Below are positions 33,355 through 44,919 of a stretch of DNA of 64,000 nucleotides, piece by piece. Positions within the stretch are counted from its first letter, which is position 1. Every line of letters begins with the position of its first letter. The notes under the pieces are model-generated. The model had not been told where the DNA came from. It saw only the letters and a program-made list of their open reading frames with translations, and searched no databases. Both the position numbers and the translations under genes were made by a program. Origin of the DNA: Pestalotiopsis fici W106-1 (taxonomy: Eukaryota; Ascomycota; Sordariomycetes; Amphisphaeriales; Sporocadaceae); the NCBI RefSeq assembly GCF_000516985.1, contig NW_006917092.1:1442619-1506618 (forward strand). Direction: 5' to 3'.

Positions 33355-34149
33355 GTATGAATGGTATGGGGACAGGTTTGAGACACCATTACAAAGCTCA
33401 CCATCTTCTTTTACGATACGGTGTTTAAATGACCGCCTCAGTTGCAAATAATGTTTTATTTTTCTTAGAATTGAAGATACCTTAGATATAACTTTAGACA
33501 GATTTGGGTCGTAATTAGACGCTTGGAAAGCCGACAAGACTGAGGATAATAAGAGTAATAACAATATCAATTCAATTGTGCAATGCATGATCGGACGCCA
33601 AACTGGGCTCAGAACTTGGAAGATTGCTTTGCGTCCTTGGCCTTGTCCGAAAATCAGTAAGAATCTTTGAAGAAAAGAGAGAAACACTACCAGCCAACTC
33701 GACTTGGTGTAAGTCCGCCGGAGCTCCAGTGACTTGATGAACCAGTCGCCTTTATGCCTCTTCCAGGTTTCGTGATAGTAGCCGCCACCTCTGAGCTCGT
33801 AAAGACCCAAAGAGTCCTTGATGATGATTTCATCTTCCATGGCCCAAATGGCTTCAATCTCGTCATATGCCACCTGTTCGAGGTCGCCTGGACCAAACAT
33901 GTGCAGGGTATTGGCGCGCGCAAATGCGTCGGAGAAGAAGCTTGTGAATTCAGAGGTTGAATTGAAAACAAGTTGGGTCTTGCCAACGCTAAGAGGGGTT
34001 TTGTCCGTGTCTAGGAATCGGAACGTGGCATGTGGGAGTGCGATTTCTGAGAATCGGTCCCATTGTTTGGTGTCAACATAACGACCATATCGTGCCTTTT
34101 TGGTCGTGATAATTTGGGCATCTGCATGCGCTACAGATATGTCAGACAT
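33331..34149 (-). CDS. SnoaL/NTF2-like protein, C-terminus uncertain
   Basis: A small cone-fold protein of the SnoaL-like (NTF2) superfamily, which includes cyclases, dehydratases and hydrolases. The start is the ATG at 34149 (MSDISVAHADAQIITTKKAR). Support comes from RYGRYVDTKQWDRFSEIALPHA, the mid-chain EQVAYDEIEAIWAMEDEI and the terminal strand GGGYYHETWKRHKGDWFIKSLELRRTYTK (split here only for reference). After that the frame continues 100 or so further residues, through a hydrophobic stretch, to a stop at 33331 that would overlap the convergent ABC gene by 24 bp. The true end is therefore probably nearer 33600, perhaps after an intron. The substrate is unknown. Confidence 0.65.
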   Translation of the reverse strand: MSDISVAHADAQIITTKKARYGRYVDTKQWDRFSEIALPHATFRFLDTDKTPLSVGKTQLVFNSTSEFTSFFSDAFARANTLHMFGPGDLEQVAYDEIEAIWAMEDEIIIKDSLGLYELRGGGYYHETWKRHKGDWFIKSLELRRTYTKSSWLVVFLSFLQRFLLIFGQGQGRKAIFQVLSPVWRPIMHCTIELILLLLLLSSVLSAFQASNYDPNLSKVISKVSSILRKIKHYLQLRRSFKHRIVKEDGELCNGVSNLSPYHSYSVPTFCT

Positions 34150-35750
34150 GTTGACTTGCAGCCGAATGTCTGTTTGCGAGAATGTCGCTGGTGAAAAGGC
34201 TTCCAAGTCTCTAAAAGAAAGAGATGAACTTGCCGAGATTAAGTACCTGATTATAGAACTTGGGCAGCATGGAAAGTTGGGGTAATGAGATACCTAACTC
34301 ACTCTGCCAGTAAAGTCTTCGGCTTTCGGAGTCATCATGCATTTTCTCATTTGAGAAGGCGAGCAAGGTATGCAGTAAGTACCTAGGTATGTACTCTGTA
34401 GGTGCCTCGGTTGGGTGTAAATGTCTGTTAAAAAATGCATTTCTCGTTATACTGCAACTGCAATCTACACTGAGTAACGCTCGACCTTCTATGGTGCAAA
34501 GACGCACAGAGCTTTGAGAGCGCCGAATTGAACGCTAAATTGAATGTCCAGGGCTGTATAAAATTGGCAATTAGGCGCCTTTAAGTCTTTACACGGGGAT
34601 TTGCAAAGGTCCTCAGGTTACCCCACATCACTTTGTAGGCCTTCCATTTAGTGAGTAGCGTGTTCACGGAGGGGCATTTTCAATGTAGTGAGCTTATGAC
34701 CTCAGCTGCAACCCATCACCCAGCTTTGCGCTGCGTTAAACGTGAGGCTCTGGGAGGTACGTTCACTTACTGGTACCCGCTTCGGACACTGGCACGTTTT
34801 TATCTCCCCCTTTTTTTTTTTTTTCTTCTTCTTTCCCTCTCGGAAATTGTGATGCCTGGACTGTTCAAACCATTCAATTTTTGCCTTGGGGGTATTCACT
34901 TCAATCACTTTTTTGGTTATCAACGGGGGGATCCTAGGTAATTCACATTGCATTGGGTGAGCAGAGAGACGTGGGGTAGGCCAAATGTGCCCCAAGATCA
35001 ACACCTTTGGGCGCTGCTGCAGTGCAGGTGATGCCGTGATGTGCCCTAGACAGAATGATAGTGCGCCCTATCAGCTGGATCACTACTGCCAACGCCACTT
35101 CAAGCCAGGCAACATGAGAAGGACTTATAGATTCAAGGATTTCAGCTCAAGATATAAAGATCGATAATATAGGTATAATCCTGTTTCTTGCCTACATGAG
35201 AAGGGGGGACGTTATTGCAGTCTTGTTCGGGCGAATGCTTAATCTCAAAAGAGCCCAAAAGAAAGCTTTGTGCCAAATGGTATGTCCTCATTAATAATGG
35301 CTTTGAATTCCGTCGCGCGTTTCGCAAACGTGAAGGAGCAAATCAGGTGGCTAGAGGGAGTATGTGATAGATATTTCAGATACAGCCTCAACTTTTGTGC
35401 TAGCAAGGTTCACTCAATTGCTAGAGCAGAAAAGTACATAAGGAGAAACATGGTACAATGATATGTGGTGATTGACCCAGTATAGGTAGGCAGGTTCAGC
35501 CTGGAATGGCCAGCACTTTGCCTTCTGTCGATAGTTCTGACTGCCCTGCTGGGCGGTCATCTCCACCATCTTTAGGCCCCAAGAGCCAGGTTGCCAGGCT
35601 CATCATAGCCCCACGCAACTATTTTGTACCTGCTAGTGGTAACCCAAGAAATCTTTCAATCATGCAAGCATCAAGTAATCAACGATTGACAAGATAATAA
35701 AAGAAGACAGCGATCAGAGGAGAACCAATAATGTACTCTGTTGAAGCACA
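34150..35750. other. Intergenic, 1.6 kb, no supported gene
   Basis: Includes a GTACCTAGGTA-type block (34379-34403), a pyrimidine tract (34806-34840) and A/T-rich sequence. A 98-codon minus frame (34211-34507) is open without family resemblance. Confidence 0.35.
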
Positions 35751-36335
35751 TTAATTGTGCGGCATGACCTGTAAAGCACCTTGCGTCCGAAAACCCCCGC
35801 CCAAAGGACGAGGGGTTGAATCTTCCGGGTTCACGATAGCCCAGACTTCACACTCATATAGAATTTCCTTCTTTGCGAGACACGCCACGCCTATGACAGT
35901 CTGCGGAGGTCGGTGGCCATTTGCGTGTTTATCCATAAAGGCGACCCAGAGATCCCCCCAACCACGATCAACTATATCCAAGCTGTCTACATTCGGATCA
36001 CCCGTGTCTTTCACGACATAATGTTTCACCTGCACAATGTCGCGCGGTGTTGCTCCAGCAGCTGCCAGGCACGTCTTGAGCTTGGCATAGGCCATGGCCG
36101 CTTGCTCTGGCACTGTCGTAGCGTTGTCTGCGCCGGCTGGGTCGTACCCTGTCAAACCTGCAAGTGTGACTAGTTTACTTGTAGACGAGAGCGGCGTCAA
36201 AGAAATGTGATCGCAAGCTGACGGCAATGTGGGCAGGCCTTCTGGGTTGATGGTGAGGGGCTGGAGAAATGCGCCATAATATGATACTGTGTTGGGACCG
36301 AAGGAGACCGGCGCGGCTCTACCAAAACCTGACAT
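35751..36335 (-). CDS. RidA / YjgF-YER057c-UK114 family protein
   Basis: A single-exon 194-aa protein; the ATG at 36335 is chosen because the upstream frame lacks an ATG. Family features: SKLVTLAGLTGYDPAG near the N-terminus, AYAKLKTCLAAAGATPRDIVQVKHYVV in the middle and PPQTVIGVACLAKKEILYECEVWAI at the C-terminus, the usual order of the chorismate-mutase-like RidA fold. It is longer than the ~130-aa core because of extra N- and C-terminal residues. Typical RidA proteins hydrolyse reactive enamine/imine intermediates from amino acid metabolism; members in fungal gene clusters may have other roles. The usual catalytic Arg position is not obvious (the region reads GVACLAKKE), so activity is uncertain. 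Confidence 0.85.
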   Translation of the reverse strand: MSGFGRAAPVSFGPNTVSYYGAFLQPLTINPEGLPTLPSACDHISLTPLSSTSKLVTLAGLTGYDPAGADNATTVPEQAAMAYAKLKTCLAAAGATPRDIVQVKHYVVKDTGDPNVDSLDIVDRGWGDLWVAFMDKHANGHRPPQTVIGVACLAKKEILYECEVWAIVNPEDSTPRPLGGGFRTQGALQVMPHN

Positions 36336-37418
36336 TCTTTTTTTCTCCGGCTTGACTTGGTGCAAAGATGTTTGTCAGGTAAACGTACTGGGAAATGAGA
36401 AACGAGAAATAAGAGATGGGAAAAGACCGAAATAAAAAGACGAGGAACGAGGAACAAAAATAAAAAGATTCGCCGCGCGTCAGGTGACCTTGGAACAAAC
36501 GATGCACGCATGACGCAGAGCAGAGTAGAATTGCTACGCCCTAACGGCTTCTACTTGATTGTTGCAGAGCACTAGCTGGATGTCTGATGATGTCTATATG
36601 TATGCATCAACAACAACTTGCCGCTGGCCTCAGTTCGCGACCGTCGCCGCTTATAAGGCCGGCAAGTTGAATCAATTAATGACTACACCTTTGTACCATG
36701 TCATATTTTCATTTTCATTTTTTCGCAGTAGGGGCTGTAGCGGGCACCCATTGAACAAGGAATCAAGTATTTTTCAGCGCTCACTCGTCGTAGCCCATGT
36801 GCAGCCTCTTGTCCCATTGGCCGCCAGCATCACGTAGTCTTTCATGCTTATAGTCTCCAGGTACCAACTCTTCCTTAGTCTGCAGTTTTGAGCAAATGAT
36901 GCCACAAGTACAGACTGCTTTGGGCGATTTTAAAGTGTCGTTGACTAGCGAACGTAGACCAGCCGAATTAGTTATAATTCAAAGAAATAGACTGATGGCT
37001 GGGTTTCGGTGCAAGACAAATGATTCAAGATACCACTTACGCGGTTTATGAGAGGGTAAACTTGAAACGAGTCCAACCAATATATCTCCGTCTGATTACT
37101 AGGTAATGTACATAGGTATAAATGATATCGTTGGATTGAGAATTGATACGTCACTGGCAACTGTGGAGAATGGATCCAAGCATCATATGTCACCTTCATT
37201 GGATGGGCCATACGCACTTTCTTTATAGTCTATATGTAGATCGATGGGTACCTTGCCCATTGCAACAAGATGAATTATCCATAAGACGAAGGTTACTGCT
37301 CATTGTGGGGCGAATGGCAACCATTCATTGTAGCTTTCTACATTTCCAAACACTCTTACGGTCGACCTGTTTACCCATCTTCTCGCCCCTTCACTTCAAT
37401 CCAAGACTGTTTGCCCCA
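36336..37418. other. Intergenic, 1.1 kb
   Basis: Immediately upstream of the RidA gene there is a long purine-rich run on the plus strand (36385-36470), i.e. a pyrimidine-rich promoter tract on the coding strand, common in fungal core promoters. No gene seen. Confidence 0.4.
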
Positions 37419-37877
37419 ATGCAAACTCGAATAATCATGAACTGGCTTCTCATTCAATTTCTTTTCATCGTCCATCATGCAGCAGCTGCTGCTACCCAGA
37501 ATGCTACGTCTGAAAAGACTTCCGCCGCGGAAACAGAAGTTGGGTGGTATTCTGGGCCAAATGATCGCAGCACTCTCTCGCTAGTCTACAGCTGTCTCAT
37601 ACCCATCTTTGCTTGTACTTGGACGGTTCTCCATTTAAACGTCCCTAAACCTACCCAAGTCTCGTGGTATCGAAAGACAAGAAAAGCTAGATGGATGGCA
37701 GTCACGATCCTGTTCCCCGAGTTCATTTTCTCAAAGGCTGTCTGCGACTTGCATCTTGCCTTGAAAAGTCTTCATGGCTTTGATAAAAAGCTCCAGGAGA
37801 TATATATTGATGGTTTGACATATAAAAGGGTCACTCGGGTTGGAAATGATTTTGACGTGCAAGTTTTTCACGCTTAG
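37419..37877 (+). pseudogene. Fragment of a fungal multi-pass membrane protein
   Basis: A 152-aa frame. It begins with a signal peptide (MNWLLIQFLFIVHHAAAAA, second ATG at 37437), then a segment I recognise from a common uncharacterised fungal membrane family: GWYSGPNDRSTLSLVYSCL, IFACTWTVLHLNVPKPTQ and RWMAVTILFPEFIFSKAVCDL. Those proteins are usually about 450-600 aa, with several further membrane helices; here the frame stops after FDVQVFHA. The 300 bp beyond (to 38196) carries open frames but none of the expected downstream motifs that I can identify. It is probably a truncated remnant, although a missed intron cannot be excluded. Confidence 0.55.
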
Positions 37878-38384
37878 CGGCCTAGAAAAAGCCTGGAGAC
37901 AGTCTTGTCTTGGTGCCTGGCTTGGGAACAACCATGAAGTCTACTGCTATGGGCATGTCGCTTGCTTTGGCGTCTCTTCTACTAACTACTGTAAGACTAG
38001 ACGCGGACAACGGGATTCTGCGAAGGCCGAGTTCTACAGAGATCTACCAAGCAAGAAAGAAGCGTTTCGTTCCCTGTATCGTGAGAACCTTTTAGCTATA
38101 GCTGGAATGTCTCCGAGTAAAGCACTCAGCGGAACGCGGGGTCAATTAGAGTCCGGAGCGCCCCTTATCCCCGCTGCTAGGCAAGGACGTTACTGAATAA
38201 CACAAAATGTCTCCGCTATTACCCCGTCTGAGTAGGTATAATTATCATAAAACCACTTCGAAACAAACAATGAAAATATACAACTTATACACCCATCCCT
38301 ACGATTATAATATATTTCCCGGTATTCTTAAACAGCCTGTATAAGGGCGAAAACATATCCTACAAAGATATTTCAATTCACAAG
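37878..38384. other. Intergenic / decayed 3' part of the membrane-protein fragment
   Basis: Open frames (for example 37840-38196) without motif support. A/T-rich just before the NmrA gene. Confidence 0.3.
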
Positions 38385-39380
38385 ATGGTGAAAGCGGCTA
38401 TTGCTGGTGGCTCAGGCGGCTTAGGAAAAGCCATAGTTTCTGCCATTCTAGCCACACGCACGCATGAATACATCATCTTGAGTAGTCGGGCCTCACCCGA
38501 CGACAATACTTATACTATCGATTATGACGATATTGACGGCACAAAAGAGCTACTCGAGGCTCACCAGATCGAGACCGTCATCTCAATTATTCCGCTATAC
38601 ACCAAGGATGGGTTTGATTCCCAACTGAATCTCATCCAGGCGGCCGAGCAATCCAACTGCACGAGACGCTTTATTCCCAGCGAGTTTGGCCTGTACATTG
38701 ATACAGCGTAAGAGTCGCCTCCATCACAAACCCATTTTAAGAAGACTGTTCGCTGATGGTTAATTAGACAAACTGATATGCATCCGTCCTTGCTTTACAA
38801 GCACGAAACCGTCCACCAGCTGGAGAAATCGAAACTCGAATTCGCATGCGTCCATAACGGAGTCTTCATGGACTACCTAGTCTGGCCTCAGGTCCCCTCT
38901 CATCTACAAATACAGGCGCTCTGGGTGAGCTTGGCCCACAAGATGGCCGCCATACCAGGAGATGGAAACAACAAACTTGTCCTTACACATTCAAGTGATG
39001 TCGGCCGCTTTGTCGAGGCCTTGCTTGGCTTTCATGAGTGGGACCAGAGGTACTTCATATCGGGAGATCGAACGACCCTCAACCGTGTGGTTGACACAGC
39101 TGAAGAGATACTGGGGTGCGAATTTGCGAGGGTTTACGATACTCCGGAAACGTTGAGCCGTGGGAATTGTACTCTACTGCCGCCGCCGCCCCTTTCGGGC
39201 ACTGGAATTTATCAGGCGACTGTTCCTGGAAGCGTCGAATATCATATCGCGCAACTTGGAATGTCGGTAGTCGAGAATATGGCCGACCTTCCACCTCGTA
39301 CTAGCCTCGACCAGCTGTTTCCGAGCATCCGCGCACTCAGCGTTCGAGATGCATTCCAACTTTGGAAAGACGTGAAATGA
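38385..39380 (+). CDS. NmrA-like / isoflavone-reductase-like NAD(P)-binding protein
   Basis: A 311-aa atypical short-chain dehydrogenase. Exons 38385-38707 and 38768-39380, joined across a 60-bp intron to give DTA-QTDMHPSLL. The N-terminus MVKAAIAGGSGGLGKAIVSAIL is a Rossmann GxxGxxG dinucleotide site. IETVISIIPLY and CTRRFIPSEFG follow the PCBER/NmrA pattern, and KHETVHQLEKSKLEFACVHNGVFMDYL is the family's helix and strand with the usual Lys-containing position. It may reduce small aromatic compounds or, as in NmrA, sense redox state without catalysis. Full length; no targeting signal. Confidence 0.88.
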
Positions 39381-39776
39381 TTATTTGAATCTAGGAAATA
39401 TCAGCTTTCACAGTTAGATCCCGAAATGTACGGTACAGCATTAGTTAGTCATGTCATACAAAGAGAACGCTCGCTTAGTTTTTAGTTTTAAATTACCAAC
39501 AAATACGATGCGTATTTCACGTGGAGGAATGGGGTATTTTTTTGTAGGCATGGCGGTGTTTTCGTCCTTGTGAAAATATTGTCATCTTTGTGCATAATGA
39601 AGTTCCTAGCCCACGTGGTAAATTACAATAGTACGAATTTAGAGAAGTTCTGCATAGGTCAACTTTCGGCATCAGCAGAAGTGGAGGCAAAGATAAGAGG
39701 AACATACATAGCACGTAGCCCCTGGTTATGACCAGCCTATTATCTGCAACCATAATCCCCACTAATAGATCATAGA
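39381..39776. other. Intergenic between convergent NmrA-like and kinase genes
   Basis: 3' flanks. No gene seen. Confidence 0.4.
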
Positions 39777-42700
39777 TTACGAGCGTCGCCGTTCCATATA
39801 ACAACCACAAAATATGCGAAGCAACCAAGATGAGCCACCGGCTGCTACCTGCTTATATCCATTGGCATCTCTGTCCAAAATTGGACCTCTGGGTCCTCGG
39901 ACCGCGACCCGCGATCCATCTTGCTGAAGAGTCTCATGCAACGACGGAAGCAGAGGTGTGTTTTCATACGACTGCCTGGGATCAATTTCGCCCCTCTCCT
40001 GACACGATGGCAAGCCAGGGCGTACAATATCGTCTCCATCAACGTCAGAACCGGCCAAGGTAAGGGACTCTTGCGTATTTCTTCTCGAGACTTCGGCAGA
40101 GGGTGCTATCTCGGTAATGTATGGCAAGGCATCCTTGTTATTGGGACTGGTAAAGATAATCATGCCAGAAGGACCCCTTCGAGAGGTTGGAGTCGAGAGA
40201 TGATGAAGACTTGGAATCGAGCTTGGCCCTGGTTCAAGCCCATCTGCGCCTCGGCATTGGGGAATATCCATGTCTTTAGTATCATGGTATTGGCTGTGGC
40301 AGGACATGGGCTGCTGTTGATATGGAGGGTAGGGTACGGCATTGGTGGAGCTTTGGGTTGCCGTCTCATCTGCGTCGAGCTGTCCCATACTGGCCTCGTG
40401 AATTCTCTCAAGTTCTTCAATAAGTTTCTGGGAGTGGTCGATTGGAGAAGAAGCTTCCGAAACGTTCATCTCCGAAGCTGGTTCATGCTTACCACCGTTG
40501 AGTGGTGATTGTGGTTCGAAGGAGCTGTCTATCACATGGTTAATCTCAGGTTGCCTGTGATTGTTGGCCTGGTCTGTATAAAGGAGCACGTCCGATATTG
40601 AAACTCCTTCAGAGGGCCTGCATTGATTGTAGATCCTTCTCAGACCATCACGTATTTCGACCATGGACATTCTGTCCTGCTTGTCTGGCACAAGCATTTC
40701 AAACTCGATCATATCTATGAAGCTTCTGATGGGTTCCGAGCACTCGTTCATCTGGCGAAGTTTGTTCATCCACTAGATCCCATGTTAGCAAAGAAGGACG
40801 ACTTGTATGATCTTCAATTACTCACTTCAAGCACAGATGGCTTGACCACTGCACGAATATTGCCAATCCCTGGAGCTTGTATCAGATTGAAGAACTTGTC
40901 CTCCTTGAAGGGCGTCCCGTAGGGTTCATCGTTTTCGATCCGGACGTCTACAAAGCTTTTGAAAGAGCCACTCTCGGCGTTCAATCGTGAGCGTGTCGCG
41001 TGGAAGCCTAGAAGGAACCACGAGGTGAACTCAAGAAAGAGGCATCCGAGACTCCAAACATCGTACTTGCGTGAGGTTGCATGCTGCATGTCAAGCTCTG
41101 GAGCTCGATAGGTCCTTGAAAAGCCATGTGGATCCGATGCCTGGCTCGCTTCGCGGAACCTTGTCAGTCCAAAGTCTGACACGACGAGATGCTTGTTGCC
41201 GAGAAGTGTGTCCTTTCCGGGGGGATCAAAGAACAAGATGTTCTCTGCCTTGACATCACCATGAGTTCCCTTGTTCTTGCTCAATGAACGTTCGCGATCC
41301 TGGTCATTGCGCTTCAAGGAAGATCTGTACAAATGGATCCTCTGCAGGCCGTCCGCGATGCCAAGACACTGTTTAATCAACCACTCGACGTGGTCGGGAG
41401 AGTCGGGTGAGGCTTCGAAGCGCTGCCACAAGTCCACCAGCGTTCCCTGAGCCCAGGGAAAGAGAAGATAGTAACTCGTACCATGCTCGATTGCCGCGAG
41501 GAGTCTGATGAGATGTTCATGACCTTTTCTAGAAGCGCTGAATTTCTCATGGACACCGATTTCGGCTCTAAACAGGGTGTAGTCATCGGATTGGATCTCC
41601 TTTAGAGCAAATTCGTGCTCGACATGCCTGTGCTCTCGGGACTCGTAGCTAGGGCCATATAGTGATGAAGCGTGTGGAAGGGTTCTGGGATCAAAGTCGC
41701 AATGCGCTGGATGGATCTTGACTTTCGAGACTCTGCCAAAACCACCAAGATAGGCTTTGCGGCCGCATTCCACGAATGGGAGTATGGTGTTACTTGGAAG
41801 GCGATGGAGACACAATTGATCTCCTCTCATGCGGAAACGCGGCGAAATGAGTTTCTCTTGCTGACCAATGAAGTTGTCCATGTCTTCCGGTTTCCAGTCT
41901 TCAAAACAAATCAAGACGGAATCAACGTCGTCGTCGTCAGAGTTCCTCATGACCAAGTTGCTGCCCAGAGGGTGATATGGCGACGGCCGTAGCGGCAAGT
42001 CGGCGTCAGTGATGAGCTCGTTCAAAAAGTCCACAATGTATCTGACCTGGTCTATCAGAACGAGGATGGCAAAAATCCTAATGTATCCCGTCCTGCGACC
42101 ATTCTGCTTGCGTATCCTGGTACAAATACTGCGAGCTATCATGTCAAGTATCTCTGATGGTGTCGTTTGGAATGTCGCTGTCTGGAGGAGTATGCTGCGA
42201 ACACGCCTTCTCGTGAGAATAGCCCGTAGCTTGTCGTATGGGATGAACCATCCTTGGGTCTTGTGCTGAGAGTGGATGTGTGAAGATCTCAATTCCTGTT
42301 GAACTCTTTTGATCTTGAGATAGTCCTGGCTTTTTACCATGTCTGGGACCTGATGATGCTCTCTTGTCACATTTCGGAGACTTGAGAAAGATGTTTGGAC
42401 TAGGTCGTCATTCAACGTTTCCCACTCCCCTGCATTAGACAGCAACTCCCCGGCAGTGGCTATTGCTGGCCGTTCGTCGGCATTCTGTTCCTTATCTGTA
42501 TCATTGTCTCTATCGTAAGCTGAGTCGCTATCAGACAGAGGATCCTCGACAGTAACAACAGTACGCCGGTCGCTCTCAATGGGAGACGCAGAGCTTCCAC
42601 TTCGTCTGCGTGCGTGGAACCTCTCGCTGGATGTTGTGCTCCAAGTCTCTGCGGGCACTTCTAATCTTGGCCTGCTCACGGAATACCTTCTTCCTCTGGG

Positions 42701-42814
42701 GGTGGATGAGGCTAACCCACTCCACGGCTCCGCAAAGGCACTTTGGTTGGAGCGAAGCCTTCTTTGAACACGATCTGACTCGTCACCGGGTGGATTTGTT
42801 GTGGCCAGCGACAT
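39777..42814 (-). CDS. Ser/Thr protein kinase with long N-terminal domain (kinase 1)
   Basis: A 994-aa protein; exons (minus strand) 42814-40826 and 40772-39777, joined phase 0 as PSVLE-WMNKLRQMNE across a 53-bp intron. Order: a disordered Ser/Arg N-terminus (1-120), a helical region (about 160-290), then a kinase domain from about 350. Kinase motifs: Gly loop LGGFGRVSKVKI, FALKEI (catalytic Lys), catalytic loop HGDVKAENIL (His-Gly-Asp in place of His-Arg-Asp, about residue 517), SDFGLTRF (about 545), YRAPELDM and YDVWSLGCLFLEF. The C-terminal ~250 residues are disordered and end in WLLRIFCGCYMERRRS, a possible lipidation or membrane patch. The HGD form is typical of a fungal kinase group found near HET/NLR-type genes. 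It is related to the kinase at 44.9 kb, which is transcribed divergently. Confidence 0.9.
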
Positions 42815-43937
42815 TGAGATGCTTGTTTAGTAAAAGACTTGGTAACAGGGCACATGTGCCGTAGCGCGCGCCCGGATTATAATTTGTTGGTACTTCAGTG
42901 ATTTATGGTTGAAACAAGTGCCTTCTTTGGTGAGTTGCGGCTGAAAGTGGCCTCACAAAGGGGACCGCGATTGGATGGAATAAGGTATGGCACTTTTGGA
43001 GGGCCCTGCATGTGTATCAATCCTGCCGACCGACGTTCGGTAGACTTATTGGAGTATGCATATTGCATTGCCTCACTGGCACTCTATGTAGTCCTAGATT
43101 TGTGCTATGAAAACGCCGTGCAAGACTAGGTACATACTTGGTTTCTGTTCCTGTCAATAGACATGAATGAATTGACTTGAGATGTTACGGGAGTATTGAG
43201 ACTGCTGCAATGCCCTCGTGCTCAATCATGCCGCGGGCGACTGACTGTCCATGTGAGATTGGTTCCTGTCGTCTTTTGTCAATGACAACTTTCGACAATT
43301 GTGAGTCGCTGAATGGTCATCAAGTTCTCCAATTCCCTAGAGTCACTGGATACTTCAGGAGAGGTCAATGTCACCAGCGCAGAGACAGGCTGTAGCCTCT
43401 TCGTCACGATGCCTTGCGACCTAGATGCCTCGTTACCACATTCAAGGATGCAAGATCCCACAAGTCCCAAAAAGTCCTACAAATTAGTAGCGAACGATGA
43501 AATCAGACCTCCTATTGGCCCCTCGCCAATGGGAATTATGCCGATACTTTAAGTGCAGAGGCCCTGACTCGATGTGGCTGTCACAGCCCTGCTCCATCTG
43601 CCGGTAGAGAATCATGGCCAATTTCGGGGGGCCTTTCGAGGGGCCATGTCAGCTCGCTTGCTGTCAGACATGGCTGAGTGGCTGTCAAAGACCTGAACAT
43701 GCAGTGACACACAGCCGCCTCCGAGGCGTTTTCACGTCACTGTTCTTGCGCTTACCGAAACGCGCATACTATTGGCGGATACCCCAGAATTGTGCCTCGC
43801 TACGAACCAGCTGACTTTTTGTTTTGCGGGTATATATGGCCTTGCCTCATGCCGTGGAGGACTCGTTTTGTGCGGACCTCAAACAGACGACACGCTTGAG
43901 CGATAGTCATTACAGGCAACAAGAGAGCACATTTAAA

Positions 43938-44126
43938 ATGCCTTCAAAAAGTTTAATATCGCCTATAGCGAGGACCGCAACAAACATCACCACAGTCCAC
44001 CTGCCCTCTCGTCACGTCAGGAATCCCCACCAACTATCGATGGCGCTACAAAAGCTGTACAAGGACCAATCATACACTGTGGAACTGCGAAACGATGTCT
44101 ATGTTATTGACATTGCACGGCCGTGA
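43938..44126 (+). CDS. Possible small hypothetical protein
   Basis: A 62-aa frame from an ATG in context AAAATGCC. The frame is open for 38 more codons upstream. It has no signal peptide, domain or intron. The ending YTVELRNDVYVIDIARP looks protein-like, and the inverted repeat starts 42 bp after the stop. It may equally be chance. Confidence 0.25.
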   Translation: MPSKSLISPIARTATNITTVHLPSRHVRNPHQLSMALQKLYKDQSYTVELRNDVYVIDIARP

Positions 44127-44168
44127 AAAAGCACCAAAACGTGATGGTGAGTTTTCAAATTCTGGTAG

Positions 44169-44263
44169 TCCTCTTTAATGATGATGCGATACTGATTTCT
44201 TAGTTTCTGGAACAGATATATGCAAGCGAAAAAAAATCAGTATCGCATCGTCATTAGCGAGGA
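44169..44263. repeat. 30-bp inverted repeat with 35-bp loop
   Basis: The left arm 44169-44198 (TCCTCTTTAATGATGATGCG then ATACTGATTT) is matched by the right arm 44234-44263 on the opposite strand with three mismatches. The spacer is 44199-44233. It could fold as a hairpin RNA or be a remnant of a small inverted-repeat element; no target duplication is evident. Confidence 0.85.
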
Positions 44264-44919
44264 CCAAGACCCAGGAATAGGGCCTCAGAACACCGCCACG
44301 CGAAATAGGCCTAATACCACCCACCTACCCACCTGTAGATAGTTGTCTCCATGCTCCAAGCGCACACTGAACGCTCTTGGGGCTATAATAACATTACTAC
44401 ATTATAATGATTGACATGCACATTTGATATATGCAAAACAATCTTCACATGCTGCCTCAATATTACTCAAGCTCGTTCGCGATGCGGTGTAGGTGCAGTG
44501 CTCGGTGACCTATGCAGACTGCATACATGCGTGTAATAATTGGCGAGCGCATGGAGTCGAGGTGGATACGACGGCACTATATGCTGGATCAACGGCCACT
44601 GAGCAATGGCAAGACTGCGCTGGCTGCAACCAGTTTGTGGCGGGGTCACCACCTACATGAGGACCCTACATCGAGGTGCAATAAATGTAGGCTTGACGAA
44701 CTTGTCTCATTCTCCCATGTTCTGCGATGCATCTCCAGTCGAGGTGGACTCGCTATTCTCAATTTTCGGTGAGCTATTGCATAGCCCTCTTCACATGTTT
44801 GGGCAAGCTCTGCAACGTCATGGTGTTGACTCATACACACCCAATAGAAAGAGCACTGCATTGACCATCTTTTCTTCCCCAAGATTCAATCAAGAGTCCG
44901 ATACCAAGAGCTTGCGACC

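Larger units (their letters stand above)
42815..44919. other. 2.1-kb divergent region between the two kinase genes
   Basis: Mostly without supported genes, apart from a small possible ORF (43938-44126) and a 30-bp inverted repeat (44169-44263). It probably holds both kinase promoters. Confidence 0.4.
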
